The notes beneath the pieces were generated by a model, which saw only the letters and a program-made list of their open reading frames with translations, made no database searches and was not told where the DNA came from. Shown here one piece after another: positions 55,464 to 64,000 of a stretch of DNA of 64,000 nucleotides (positions are counted from its first letter, which is position 1; every line of letters begins with the position of its first letter). The DNA is taken from contig JAIDCZ010000031.1 of NCBI GenBank assembly GCA_029055565.1, positions 1 through 64,000 on the forward strand. The letters are read 5' to 3'. Both the position numbers and the translations under genes were made by a program. The DNA is from Clostridiales bacterium (GTDB lineage Bacteria > Bacillota > Clostridia > Christensenellales > Pumilibacteraceae).

Positions 55464-55527
55464 AATCGAGCGGCTTTTTTGCGTTCAAAAAAATTTGAAC
55501 TATTTGTCGTAAATATATGCAAATCGT

Positions 55528-55556
55528 TTGACATATGCGCATGTATAATATATAAT
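55528..55556 (+). promoter_or_regulatory. Consensus sigma-A promoter of the XRE-cupin gene
   Basis: TTGACA, 17-nt spacer, TATAAT. Confidence 0.88.
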
Positions 55557-55564
55557 GCAATACG

Positions 55565-55622
55565 GTTTACTAAATGTAAACAAATTGTTTAAGTAAACCA
55601 AACATAGTAAACTGTAGGTTTA
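55565..55622 (+). promoter_or_regulatory. Putative operator array (GTTTAC/GTAAAC half-sites)
   Basis: Half-sites at 55565, 55576, 55587, 55593, 55607, 55618, mostly 11-nt phased. Confidence 0.6.
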
Positions 55623-55660
55623 TTTATACCAAACTCGCAAATATAAGAGGATTGATTGAT

Positions 55661-56212
55661 ATGAAAGAAGAAAGCACTATTACTATAGGGTCAAAGCTGC
55701 GGGATTTGCGGCTGAAAAACGGATTGACGCAAGAGGAGCTTGCCGATCGCGCCGAGCTTAGCAAGGGATTTATAAGTCAGCTGGAAAACGACTTGACTTC
55801 GCCGTCCATTGCCACGCTTATCGACATACTCACTTTGCTGGGGTCCAATCTTTCGTCGTTCTTTGCCGACTACGACGAGTCGCAGTTGGTGTTTTCGCCC
55901 GACGACTACTTTGAAAAAAAGACGGACGATATAACGGTGCACTGGATAGTGCCCACCGCGCAAAAGAACGCGATGGAGCCGATAATAACGGTGCTCAACA
56001 AGGGCGCGGCAACCGACGAGGACTTTCCGCATGAGGGCGAAGAGTTTGGGTACGTACTGCAAGGGCGCATAAAGGTTGTGGTGGGCGACCGCACAGCCGA
56101 GGCCGCGGAGGGTGATACTTTTTACTTTTCGGCAGACAAAAAGCATTATATAGTAAACGTTTACGACGGCATAAGCCGCGTGCTGTGGGTGTCCACGCCG
56201 CCGACGTTCTAA
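55661..56212 (+). CDS. XRE-family regulator with C-terminal cupin domain (PuuR-like)
   Basis: GSKLRDLRLKNGLTQEELADRAELSKGFISQLEN HTH; HEGEEFGYVLQGRIKVVVGD cupin. Confidence 0.9.
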   Translation: MKEESTITIGSKLRDLRLKNGLTQEELADRAELSKGFISQLENDLTSPSIATLIDILTLLGSNLSSFFADYDESQLVFSPDDYFEKKTDDITVHWIVPTAQKNAMEPIITVLNKGAATDEDFPHEGEEFGYVLQGRIKVVVGDRTAEAAEGDTFYFSADKKHYIVNVYDGISRVLWVSTPPTF

Positions 56213-56327
56213 TAGATAAGAAATAAGAGATAAGAGATAAGAATGACGGAAAAAATTTTATTAAGATAAGGGCGGCGAAGCCGCAGTCCGACATTATTCG
56301 TTATTCACTATTATCTATTCACTATTT
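56211..56327. repeat. Dispersed intergenic repeat family A (inverted copy)
   Basis: TAGATAAGAAATAAGAGATAAGAGATAAGAATGACGGAAAAAATTTTATTAAG...GGCGGCGAAGCCGCAGTCCG..., reverse complement of 9669-9795 pattern. Confidence 0.75.
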
Positions 56328-56341
56328 CCGGAGGAAATATT

Positions 56342-57853
56342 ATGGCTACAATCGCAAGAGAAAAGTTCGATAACATTATCGAAATCAAAAACGTCACCAA
56401 GGTTTTTGACGGCATTACCGCCGTCGATAACGTAAGCCTTTCGGTGCGCCGCGGGGAGTTCGTTACGCTACTCGGTCCGTCGGGCTGTGGCAAAACCACT
56501 TTGCTCCGCATGATAGCCGGCTTCGAGCTGCCTACGTCCGGCACCATTCTTTTGGAAAAGCAGGACGTTACCACCGTGCCGCCGCACTTGCGGCCCATAA
56601 ACACGGTGTTCCAAAAGTATGCGTTGTTTCCGCACCTTAACGTGTTCAAAAACATTGCGTTCGGGCTTAAGCTGAAAAGGATTCCCACCGGCGAGGTGGA
56701 CAAAAAGGGTAGGCCTATTTTGCGCAAGTACACCAAGGACGAGATTGCCGAAAAGGTGGAGCGCGTACTAAAGCTCGTCAACCTCGAAGCGTACGGTCAC
56801 CGCGATATTACCGGCCTTTCGGGCGGTCAGCAACAGCGTATAGCCATTGCGCGCTCTATCGTGTGCGAGCCTAAGGTGTTGCTACTGGACGAGCCGCTCG
56901 GCGCGCTCGATCTTAAAATGCGCAAGGAAATGCAGCTCGAGCTTGCCGCTATGCACAAGAACATCGGCATAACGTTTATTTACGTTACGCACGACCAAGA
57001 GGAAGCGCTTACCATGTCCGACAAGGTAGTCGTAATGACCGACGGCGCGGTGCAGCAGTACGGTACGCCCAAAAAGATTTACGACGAACCGGCCAACGCG
57101 TTCGTTGCCGACTTTATAGGCGAAAGCAACATTCTGTCCGGCGTTATGAAAAAGGACTTTCTCGTCGAGTTTTGCGGCACCAAGTTCAAGTGCATGGACA
57201 AGGGCTTCGACAAGGACGAAAAGGTCGACCTCGTGGTTCGTCCCGAGGATATTGCAATTCATCCCGAAAAAGGCGCGCTTGCCGGCGAGGTCGTTTCCAC
57301 CGTGTTCAAGGGCACTTACTACGAAATGGAAATTGCGGCCAACGATTACCAGTTCACCGTGCAGAACACCACCGAGTACGTGGCGGGGAGCAAGGTGTGG
57401 CTTACTATCGAGCCGGATGGCATACACATCATGAAAAAGCTGAAAACGGTGAACGAGCTTGACGGCGAGGTCACCTCCGAGAACACCGTGGAAATTTGCG
57501 GCGGCGAATTCGAGTTTGAAAATACGCAAAACTTCGAGCGCGGCGACGAGGTGCGCGTAATCGTTCCCTTCGACAAGGTGGAGCTTACCGACGACGAGGA
57601 GGACGGCGTAATAGGTGCCAACGTTACGCAAACGCTGTACAAGGGCAGCTACTACCAAGTTCAGGTATACACCGACGACGACAACGACTTCTTTATCGAC
57701 ACCGTGGACGAGTGGGATATAGGCGACCGCGTGGGTATTAAAATCAATCCCAAGGATATGACGGTAATGCGTAAGCAAACGACAATCGGCGGCGAAGCCG
57801 TGGCGAACGAAGGCGATAATACGGCAGAGGAGGACGAAGCGAATGAAGAATAA
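56342..57853 (+). CDS. potA: Spermidine/putrescine ABC transporter ATP-binding protein with extended C-terminus
   Basis: GPSGCGKTTLLRMIAGFELPTSG, LSGGQQQRIAIARSI; PotABCD gene order. Confidence 0.9.
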   Translation: MATIAREKFDNIIEIKNVTKVFDGITAVDNVSLSVRRGEFVTLLGPSGCGKTTLLRMIAGFELPTSGTILLEKQDVTTVPPHLRPINTVFQKYALFPHLNVFKNIAFGLKLKRIPTGEVDKKGRPILRKYTKDEIAEKVERVLKLVNLEAYGHRDITGLSGGQQQRIAIARSIVCEPKVLLLDEPLGALDLKMRKEMQLELAAMHKNIGITFIYVTHDQEEALTMSDKVVVMTDGAVQQYGTPKKIYDEPANAFVADFIGESNILSGVMKKDFLVEFCGTKFKCMDKGFDKDEKVDLVVRPEDIAIHPEKGALAGEVVSTVFKGTYYEMEIAANDYQFTVQNTTEYVAGSKVWLTIEPDGIHIMKKLKTVNELDGEVTSENTVEICGGEFEFENTQNFERGDEVRVIVPFDKVELTDDEEDGVIGANVTQTLYKGSYYQVQVYTDDDNDFFIDTVDEWDIGDRVGIKINPKDMTVMRKQTTIGGEAVANEGDNTAEEDEANEE

Positions 57854-58685
57854 TTCCACCGCTACCGCAGAGTTGCCGCTTGCGAAAAAGCGCAAGATAC
57901 GCGGCGTTAAGCGTTCGGCGTTTGCATTTCCGTACCTTGCGCTCAGCGTGGTGTTCGTTATAGTACCGCTGTTTATAATGCTTTACTACGCGTTTACCGA
58001 CGGCGCGACAGGCGATTTTACCGGTGCAAACTTTGCGCACTTTTTCAGCCGTCCCAACATTATGGCGGTTATGGGCAAGTCGTTTTTGGTAGCGTTGCTT
58101 ACCACCGTGTTTTGCCTTATACTCGCATATCCCTTGGCGCTCGCGCTTGCGTCGTCTGCGCTCAACAAAAAGTTTATTATAGTAATGTTGTTCGTTTTGC
58201 CTATGTGGATTAACTCGCTACTGCGCACCTACGCCGTAAAGATAGTGCTGTACATGCTGCACATATCCAACGCGTGGGTGGCCGTTACTATTGGCATGGT
58301 CTACGACTTTTTTCCGTTTATGCTACTGCCGCTGTACTCGGTTGTGTCCGGCATGGACAAGTCGCTTATAGAGGCGTCGCAGGACCTTGGTGCGTCGCCG
58401 TTAAAGACGCTTATAAAGGTGCGCATTCCGCTGTCGCTGCCGGGGATTATTTCGGGCGTTTTGATGGTGTTTATGCCCACCGTTTCCACCTTTGCCATAA
58501 CCGACGTTTTGGGCGATACGTCCACGTACATGTTCGGTAACATAATCAACCAGTGGTTCCGCAACAGCGGCGGCTGGAATATCGGCTCGGCGTACTCGTT
58601 TATACTGCTTATACTTATCGCCGCAACCGTACTGCTCGCCAACAAGCTGACCAAGGGCAAAACCGAAATAGGAGGTGTGCTGTGA
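57843..58685 (+). CDS. potB: Spermidine/putrescine ABC transporter permease PotB
   Basis: Polytopic; EAA loop IEASQDLGASPLKTLIKVRIPLSLPG. Confidence 0.9.
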   Translation: MKNNSTATAELPLAKKRKIRGVKRSAFAFPYLALSVVFVIVPLFIMLYYAFTDGATGDFTGANFAHFFSRPNIMAVMGKSFLVALLTTVFCLILAYPLALALASSALNKKFIIVMLFVLPMWINSLLRTYAVKIVLYMLHISNAWVAVTIGMVYDFFPFMLLPLYSVVSGMDKSLIEASQDLGASPLKTLIKVRIPLSLPGIISGVLMVFMPTVSTFAITDVLGDTSTYMFGNIINQWFRNSGGWNIGSAYSFILLILIAATVLLANKLTKGKTEIGGVL

Positions 58686-59479
58686 GCAAGAACGTTAAAA
58701 ACGGCCTTATCTGGGCCTTCGTCGGCGTAATGCTCGCCGTCATGTATATTCCTATCGTCATACTTATAATCTACTCGTTTACCGGCGCCAAGGCTATGGG
58801 CGTGTGGAGCGGGTTTTCGTTCGAGCTGTACGCCGATCTTTTTACCAACGAGAGCATTATGAACGCGTTTAAAAACTCGCTCGTGCTCGCGCTGGTGTCG
58901 TCGTTGCTTTCCACCGTGCTCGGCACCACGGCCGCCGTCGGCATATTCTATATGCGTAAATGGAAAAAATCGACCGCAAACTTTATAGCGAATATAACTA
59001 TGGAAAACGCCGAAATCGTTACCGGCGTAACATTTATGATGTTCTTTTTGGCGTTGCGCTTGCCGTACGGCTGGACCACGCTGATTATTGCGCATACCAT
59101 GATAACCACGCCGTACGTAATACTTTCGGTCACGCCCAAGCTCAGCCAGCTCAACCCCAATCTGTACGAGGCCGGCCTCGACCTCGGCGCGTCGCCGGTG
59201 CGGTCTATGCTTACCGTTATAGTGCCGCAGCTTATACCGGGTATGCTTAGCGGATTTGTCATGGCGTTTGCGCTGTCGCTGGACGACTTTATAGTAAGTA
59301 AGTTCGTCAACGGCAGTGTGGAAACCATACCGGTGTATCTGTACAACGCCTTAGCTAAACGCGGCGCCGACCCCACGCTTAGAGCGCTGTCGTCCATACT
59401 GTTCGTGGCCGTGCTTGCCGTGCTGATTGCGCTTAACGTAATATCGGCAAGGCGCAAGGCTCGTAACATTGTAAAGTAG
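58682..59479 (+). CDS. potC: Spermidine/putrescine ABC transporter permease PotC (GTG start)
   Basis: EAGLDLGASPVRSMLTVIVPQLIPG; SLDDFIVSKFVNG. Confidence 0.9.
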   Translation: MSKNVKNGLIWAFVGVMLAVMYIPIVILIIYSFTGAKAMGVWSGFSFELYADLFTNESIMNAFKNSLVLALVSSLLSTVLGTTAAVGIFYMRKWKKSTANFIANITMENAEIVTGVTFMMFFLALRLPYGWTTLIIAHTMITTPYVILSVTPKLSQLNPNLYEAGLDLGASPVRSMLTVIVPQLIPGMLSGFVMAFALSLDDFIVSKFVNGSVETIPVYLYNALAKRGADPTLRALSSILFVAVLAVLIALNVISARRKARNIVK

Positions 59480-59488
59480 GTGAAAGAG

Positions 59489-60724
59489 ATGAAAAAGAAA
59501 ATTTTGGGAATTATTATGGCGGGAGTTTTGGCTACCACCGGCGCGACGGCGCTGGTCGGCTGCTCGCCGCGCAACGAAGTGCTTAAAATTTACAACTGGG
59601 GCGACTATATTGACGAGGGCCTCATAGGCGAATTCGAGGATTGGTACAAGATCGAAACGGGCAAGAGCATATCGGTGCAGTACGACACCTTTGAAACTAC
59701 CGAGGACGTAATTACGCGCATAGAGGTTTTAAAGGCGGACTACGACCTCGTTTGTCCGTCCGACTACATTGCCGAGCGTATGATAAAGGGCGGGCTTGCT
59801 CAAAAGGTGGACAAAAATATTTTCGACGTTACCGATGACTTTTTGTACGACGGTCTTGCGGAAATGGTTAAGCCCTTCGACCCGAACAACGACTACTACG
59901 TTCCGTACGTGTGGGGGACGTTCGGCATAATGTACGACACCAATCATATAACCGCCGGCTCTGAGGACATGAAGTCTTGGGAGGCCATGTGGTCTAATAA
60001 ATATAAAAAGCATATCCTTATGAAGGACAGCGTGCGCGACGCGTATTCCGTGGCGCAAATTTACGCCAATAGGGAAATGCTTTCAGATTTGTCGAACGGC
60101 TTTACCGACTACAACGCCGAGTACAGAAACGAGCTTATATCCTACTTTACCGGCACGTCCGAAAAGCTGATCAAAACGGCGCAGGACGCTCTGGTTACGC
60201 AAAAGCGTTTGCTGTACAAGTACGAGGTGGACGACGGCAAAAACGATATGCTTGCCGGTACTACGGAAGCGCACCTCGGATTGTTTTGGTCGTGCGACAC
60301 TTGCCTTATTATGCAAGAGGACGGCGGCGACCACTTTTATTACGAAGTGCCCAAAGAGGGCAGCAACGTGTGGGTGGACGGCTGGCTTATACCTAAGTAT
60401 GCGGGCAACACAACAGCCGCCAACTACTTTTTAAAGTTTATCAACACGTACGAAGACGACGGCGAGCATGACTATGCTATGACCAACTTCGACTATATGG
60501 GCGCGTCCATGGCGAGCAAGGCCGTTATGGAAGACGCCAAGGCTGCGCTTATAGAGGACGAGGACGGATTTTTCGAGGATAAAGAGGACTGGTTTAAGGA
60601 TATGTATATAGACATGCTTTTTCCGTCGGAACAAGTGCTTGCCCGCTGTGGCGTAATGCGCGACTTCGGCAAAAAGTGGGGCACGGAACTGGACAGCATG
60701 TGGATTGACGTAAAAACGCTTTAA
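59489..60724 (+). CDS. potD: Spermidine/putrescine-binding lipoprotein PotD
   Basis: Lipobox ALVGCSP; LKIYNWGDYIDEGLIGEFEDWY. Confidence 0.93.
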   Translation: MKKKILGIIMAGVLATTGATALVGCSPRNEVLKIYNWGDYIDEGLIGEFEDWYKIETGKSISVQYDTFETTEDVITRIEVLKADYDLVCPSDYIAERMIKGGLAQKVDKNIFDVTDDFLYDGLAEMVKPFDPNNDYYVPYVWGTFGIMYDTNHITAGSEDMKSWEAMWSNKYKKHILMKDSVRDAYSVAQIYANREMLSDLSNGFTDYNAEYRNELISYFTGTSEKLIKTAQDALVTQKRLLYKYEVDDGKNDMLAGTTEAHLGLFWSCDTCLIMQEDGGDHFYYEVPKEGSNVWVDGWLIPKYAGNTTAANYFLKFINTYEDDGEHDYAMTNFDYMGASMASKAVMEDAKAALIEDEDGFFEDKEDWFKDMYIDMLFPSEQVLARCGVMRDFGKKWGTELDSMWIDVKTL

Positions 60725-60945
60725 TCATGTATGCATCGCACAATAGTTTGTCGGCCGTCGCGCCGCCATTGGTCATTTAGGTGGGTCTAAACTCCCATCG
60801 GTCGGCGCTCGGGCTTCCTACTCTTGTGCGCGTCTACGCGCTTAGAGATACGTTCCTATTAACAAAATTATTAAATTAAATTTCAACCTTATTTTAATTC
60901 TTAATTCTGCATTCTGAATTCTGAATTAAAAAATCAATAATTATT

Positions 60946-62793
60946 ATGATTTTTTACGATGCGATAGTAATAGGCGCGGGGCACGCGGGAGTGGAAGCGG
61001 CGCTGGCGCTGGCTAAGACGGGTGTTAAAACGCTCGTCCTTTCCATCACGCCCGACAACGTGGGGTATATGGCGTGCAATCCGTCTATAGGCGGGACCGG
61101 TAAGGGACACTTGGTGCGCGAACTGGACGCGCTGGGCGGATTTATGGGTATTGCCGCCGACGCGTGCGCTACGCAAATCCGCATGCTCAATTCCACCAAA
61201 GGCCTTGCCGTACGTAGCTTGCGCGCGCAAGAGGACAAGTACAAGTATCACACGTTTACCAAGCGCGCGCTCGAGCAAGCCGACGATCTTTCGCTTCGTC
61301 AAGACGAGGTTAAAAGCATTACTCACGACGGTACTGACTTTACCGTGGAATGCGTAACCGGTAGCGTTTACGGCTGTCGCGCCGTGGTAGTAGCTACCGG
61401 CGTGTACATGGACAGCACTATTATTTGCGGCAAGTCGGTGCAAAAGCGCGGGCCGGTATGCTTTCCGCGAAGTGATTATCTTGCTACTGCACTCACCGCA
61501 CTCGGCTTTAAGCTTAGGCGGTTCAAAACGGGCACGCCCGCGCGACTGCTCGGCAAGACCATAGATTTTTCGCGACTGGAGGTTCAAGCGGGCGACGACG
61601 TTCCGTACACCTTTTCCGCAATGACCAAGCGCCGACCTAAGGACACTACGGTGTGCTACCTCGGCTACACCAACGAAAACACGCATAATATTATTCGCGC
61701 CGCGCTGGAGCTTTCGCCGCGCAAGCTCGGCCTAATCACCGGCACCGGCGCGCGGTACTGTCCGTCCATAGAGGACAAGATAGTGCGGTTTGCCGACAAG
61801 CCGCGGCATGTGTTCTTTCTTGAGCCGGAGGGCGACGGCACCGACGAGTGGTATATTCAGGGCATATCCACGTCGCTCCCGCCCGACGTTCAGCGCGAAA
61901 TGTACCGCTCGATTGAGGGACTGGAAAACGTGCAGATAGTGCGTGACGCATACGCCATAGAATACGAGTGCATAGACGCGCGCGAGTTGTATCCGTCGCT
62001 AATGTCCAAGCGCATTGCCGGTTTGTTTTTTGCCGGACAAGTGAACGGCACCAGCGGGTACGAGGAAGCGGCGGCGCAAGGCATGCTTGCGGGCATAAAC
62101 GCTTCGGCGTTTGTGCGCGGCATAGACCCGCTTATACTCGACCGCACCAACAGCTATATCGGCGTAATGACCGACGATCTCGTTACCGTCGGCAGTGACG
62201 AGCCGTACCGTATGCTCACCGGCCGCGCGGAGTGTAGGCTGAGCTTGCGCCAAGACAACGCAGACCTTCGGCTGACCGAGCTTGCCGAAAAGTACGGCAC
62301 GATTTCGCCCGAACGCAAGAGGTTGCTCAACCGCAAAAAAGCGCAAATACTAAAGTGCCAAAAGCTTATCTCCGCCAAGCTTGACGACGATAGGGTGGTA
62401 AAGCTGTTTGAGCAAGCGGGCGAGGAAAACCCTTGCCGCGGCATGACCGTGGCCGACGTGCTTAAGCGCCCCAATATAACGCTCGAACTGTTTGAGCAAT
62501 ACTTTGACGAACTGAAAGGCGTTATGCCCGCCGCAAAGCTGGAGGTGTACGCCGGTCTGCGTTACGACAGCTACTTGCGCCGCCAGCAAGCCGAGCTTGC
62601 CGAAAAGTCGCGACTGGAAAACATGCGCTTGCCTATCGATATAGACTATATGACCGTAGACGGACTGCGCATGGAAGCGCGGGAAAAGCTGAACAGCATT
62701 AAGCCGCTTTCCATAGGTCAGGCCTCGCGCGTCCCCGGAGTTACGCCCGCCGACGTTTGGGTGCTGATAGGGAAATTCAGAATTCAGAATTAA
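60946..62793 (+). CDS. mnmG: tRNA uridine-5-carboxymethylaminomethyl modification enzyme MnmG
   Basis: YDAIVIGAGHAGVEAALALAKTG; ACNPSIGGTGKGHLVRELDALGG. Confidence 0.96.
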   Translation: MIFYDAIVIGAGHAGVEAALALAKTGVKTLVLSITPDNVGYMACNPSIGGTGKGHLVRELDALGGFMGIAADACATQIRMLNSTKGLAVRSLRAQEDKYKYHTFTKRALEQADDLSLRQDEVKSITHDGTDFTVECVTGSVYGCRAVVVATGVYMDSTIICGKSVQKRGPVCFPRSDYLATALTALGFKLRRFKTGTPARLLGKTIDFSRLEVQAGDDVPYTFSAMTKRRPKDTTVCYLGYTNENTHNIIRAALELSPRKLGLITGTGARYCPSIEDKIVRFADKPRHVFFLEPEGDGTDEWYIQGISTSLPPDVQREMYRSIEGLENVQIVRDAYAIEYECIDARELYPSLMSKRIAGLFFAGQVNGTSGYEEAAAQGMLAGINASAFVRGIDPLILDRTNSYIGVMTDDLVTVGSDEPYRMLTGRAECRLSLRQDNADLRLTELAEKYGTISPERKRLLNRKKAQILKCQKLISAKLDDDRVVKLFEQAGEENPCRGMTVADVLKRPNITLELFEQYFDELKGVMPAAKLEVYAGLRYDSYLRRQQAELAEKSRLENMRLPIDIDYMTVDGLRMEAREKLNSIKPLSIGQASRVPGVTPADVWVLIGKFRIQN

Positions 62794-62812
62794 GAATGCA
62801 GAATTAAGAATA
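62773..62812. repeat. Intergenic repeat family B
   Basis: AATTCAGAATTCAGAATTAAGAATGCAGAATTAAGAAT; overlaps the mnmG stop region. Confidence 0.7.
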
Positions 62813-62940
62813 AGGTTGAGATCCCTCACTGCGTTCGGGATGACAAAAGAGTTGATTTGCTTGACTGTAGACCAAACGACTGCACTTTTGTCCTACGAAG
62901 CACCGAAGGTATTCCGAGTGTAACGAGGAATCTCATCCTT
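62812..62940. repeat. MITE-like intergenic element family C (second, inverted copy)
   Basis: AAGGTTGAGATCC ... GGAATCTCATCCTT imperfect ends; ACTTTTGTCCTACGAAGCACCGAAGGTATTCCGAGTG core shared with 50541-50587. Confidence 0.75.
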
Positions 62941-62980
62941 TTTTCTTTACATTTTGTTCGTAATACTGTATAATAGCCGT

Positions 62981-63844
62981 ATGGTTAAGACTGCTGGCAC
63001 AAAACCGTTGTTTCGGGATAAAAAGCGGCGCGTATGGGAGGTTGACTTTCTGCGCGGTGTTGCCGTGCTTGCAATGTGCTTCGACCACTTTATGTTCGAC
63101 TGCTCGCATCCGTGGTCGTTTTTTTCTAACTTTTTTGACGTGGAAAACGCGTTTGCGCAAAAACTGTACTCCTTTGCGGAGTGGTACTGGAAGTCGTCGT
63201 GGAACTACGTAAGCGGGTTTAGGTTTTGGGGCCATGCGGTATTTATATTCTTGTTTCTGTTTATAGTGGGAATGAGTTGTGCGTTTTCGCGCGACAATGC
63301 GCGGCGCGGTGCGCTGTGCGGTGTGGCGGCGTTTGTGTTTACCGGCATATCGTTCGTGTGCAAGGCGCTTGGGTTTATGTCGCACGGCGTTATTTTCGGT
63401 ATACTCGACTGTATTGCTATGAGCATACTTATAGTGACGGCGCTCGACAATCTGACCAAGTGGAACAAGTACGTGAACCTATACGCGCCGCTCGTAGTCG
63501 GCGTTATTATTGCGGCGTTTGCAATATCCAAGCAGTCGTGGTTCGGCGTGGTGCACGATACCGAGTTTATAGACGAACACTTTTTGGGTTATATATTCGG
63601 CACGAACGCGTTCGGCGACGACTGGTTCGGGTTGTTTCCGTATATCGGGTTCGTGTTTTTGGGTATGTACTGGGGCAAGGCGGCGTACTCTAAGCGCGCG
63701 TCGCTGTTGCCGCGGCTGGACGGCAAGTGGAACAAGCCGTTCACCTTCGTCGGCCGGCACGCGCTTATTACCTACTTTATTCATCAAGTGATTATTGCCG
63801 GACTGATTATCGTTATTGGGCTTTGTATGGGTTACAGTCTGTGA
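62981..63844 (+). CDS. DUF1624/HGSNAT-like membrane acyltransferase
   Basis: RVWEVDFLRGVAVLAMCFDHFMFD; multi-TM. Confidence 0.8.
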   Translation: MVKTAGTKPLFRDKKRRVWEVDFLRGVAVLAMCFDHFMFDCSHPWSFFSNFFDVENAFAQKLYSFAEWYWKSSWNYVSGFRFWGHAVFIFLFLFIVGMSCAFSRDNARRGALCGVAAFVFTGISFVCKALGFMSHGVIFGILDCIAMSILIVTALDNLTKWNKYVNLYAPLVVGVIIAAFAISKQSWFGVVHDTEFIDEHFLGYIFGTNAFGDDWFGLFPYIGFVFLGMYWGKAAYSKRASLLPRLDGKWNKPFTFVGRHALITYFIHQVIIAGLIIVIGLCMGYSL

Positions 63845-63853
63845 GGTTAGCTT

Positions 63854-64000
63854 ATGTATATGTACCAAACCATTAAGGACTATTACGAAAAAGATTTGAA
63901 CGGTCCCGCGCTGTTGTATATGGGCAAAACATTTAGCTATGCGCGGCTGTTCGAGGAAATAGATAGCGCGGCGCGGAGGCTCGCCAATTACGTTAAGGAA
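63854..64000 (+). CDS. N-terminus of AMP-binding (acyl-CoA synthetase-like) protein, truncated by window end
   Basis: MYMYQTIKDYYEKDLNGPALLYMGKTFSYARLFEEIDSAARRLANYVKE. Confidence 0.65.
   Translation, partial: MYMYQTIKDYYEKDLNGPALLYMGKTFSYARLFEEIDSAARRLANYVKE

Noticed and set aside
55350-55592. 80-aa plus-strand ORF (MILYLPQTSPKAKYNALH...)
   Set aside because: Runs through the multi-hairpin element and the XRE promoter; structure and promoter explain the sequence better.

Overview
This 64 kb window looks like one contiguous piece of a gut-type Clostridia/Firmicutes chromosome (lineage is inferred from gene content and style). It is almost entirely plus-strand and densely packed with housekeeping and transport genes. 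Recognisable loci: dnaX, nadE, an aspartate aminotransferase, thrC, trpS, a CPA2-type antiporter, MgtC, a BceRSAB-like two-component/ABC cassette, DegV/FakB plus FakA, an iron ADH, a SpoIIE-like phosphatase, typA/bipA, ecfA1-ecfA2-ecfT-truA, an RsmF-like methyltransferase, feoA-feoA-feoB with a Cys-rich partner, an XRE-cupin regulator, potABCD, mnmG and a DUF1624-like acyltransferase. The accessory content is surface or secreted: two paralogous BspA-type LRR lipoproteins, an orphan secreted protein translationally coupled to one of them, and a ~2650-aa modular lipoprotein. The strongest non-annotation signal is in dnaX: a perfect 9-bp hairpin sits 1 nt before an A10 run, with stops immediately available in both alternative frames, i.e. 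a likely programmed slippage site making a short (gamma-like) subunit. Other signals: a shared hairpin leader in front of the two LRR loci, a phased GTTTAC/GTAAAC operator array before the XRE-cupin gene, inverted-repeat operators at the feo and bce promoters, a multi-hairpin intergenic element, and several dispersed MITE/REP-like intergenic repeat families. I saw no rRNA, convincing tRNA, CRISPR array, prophage or known defence system.
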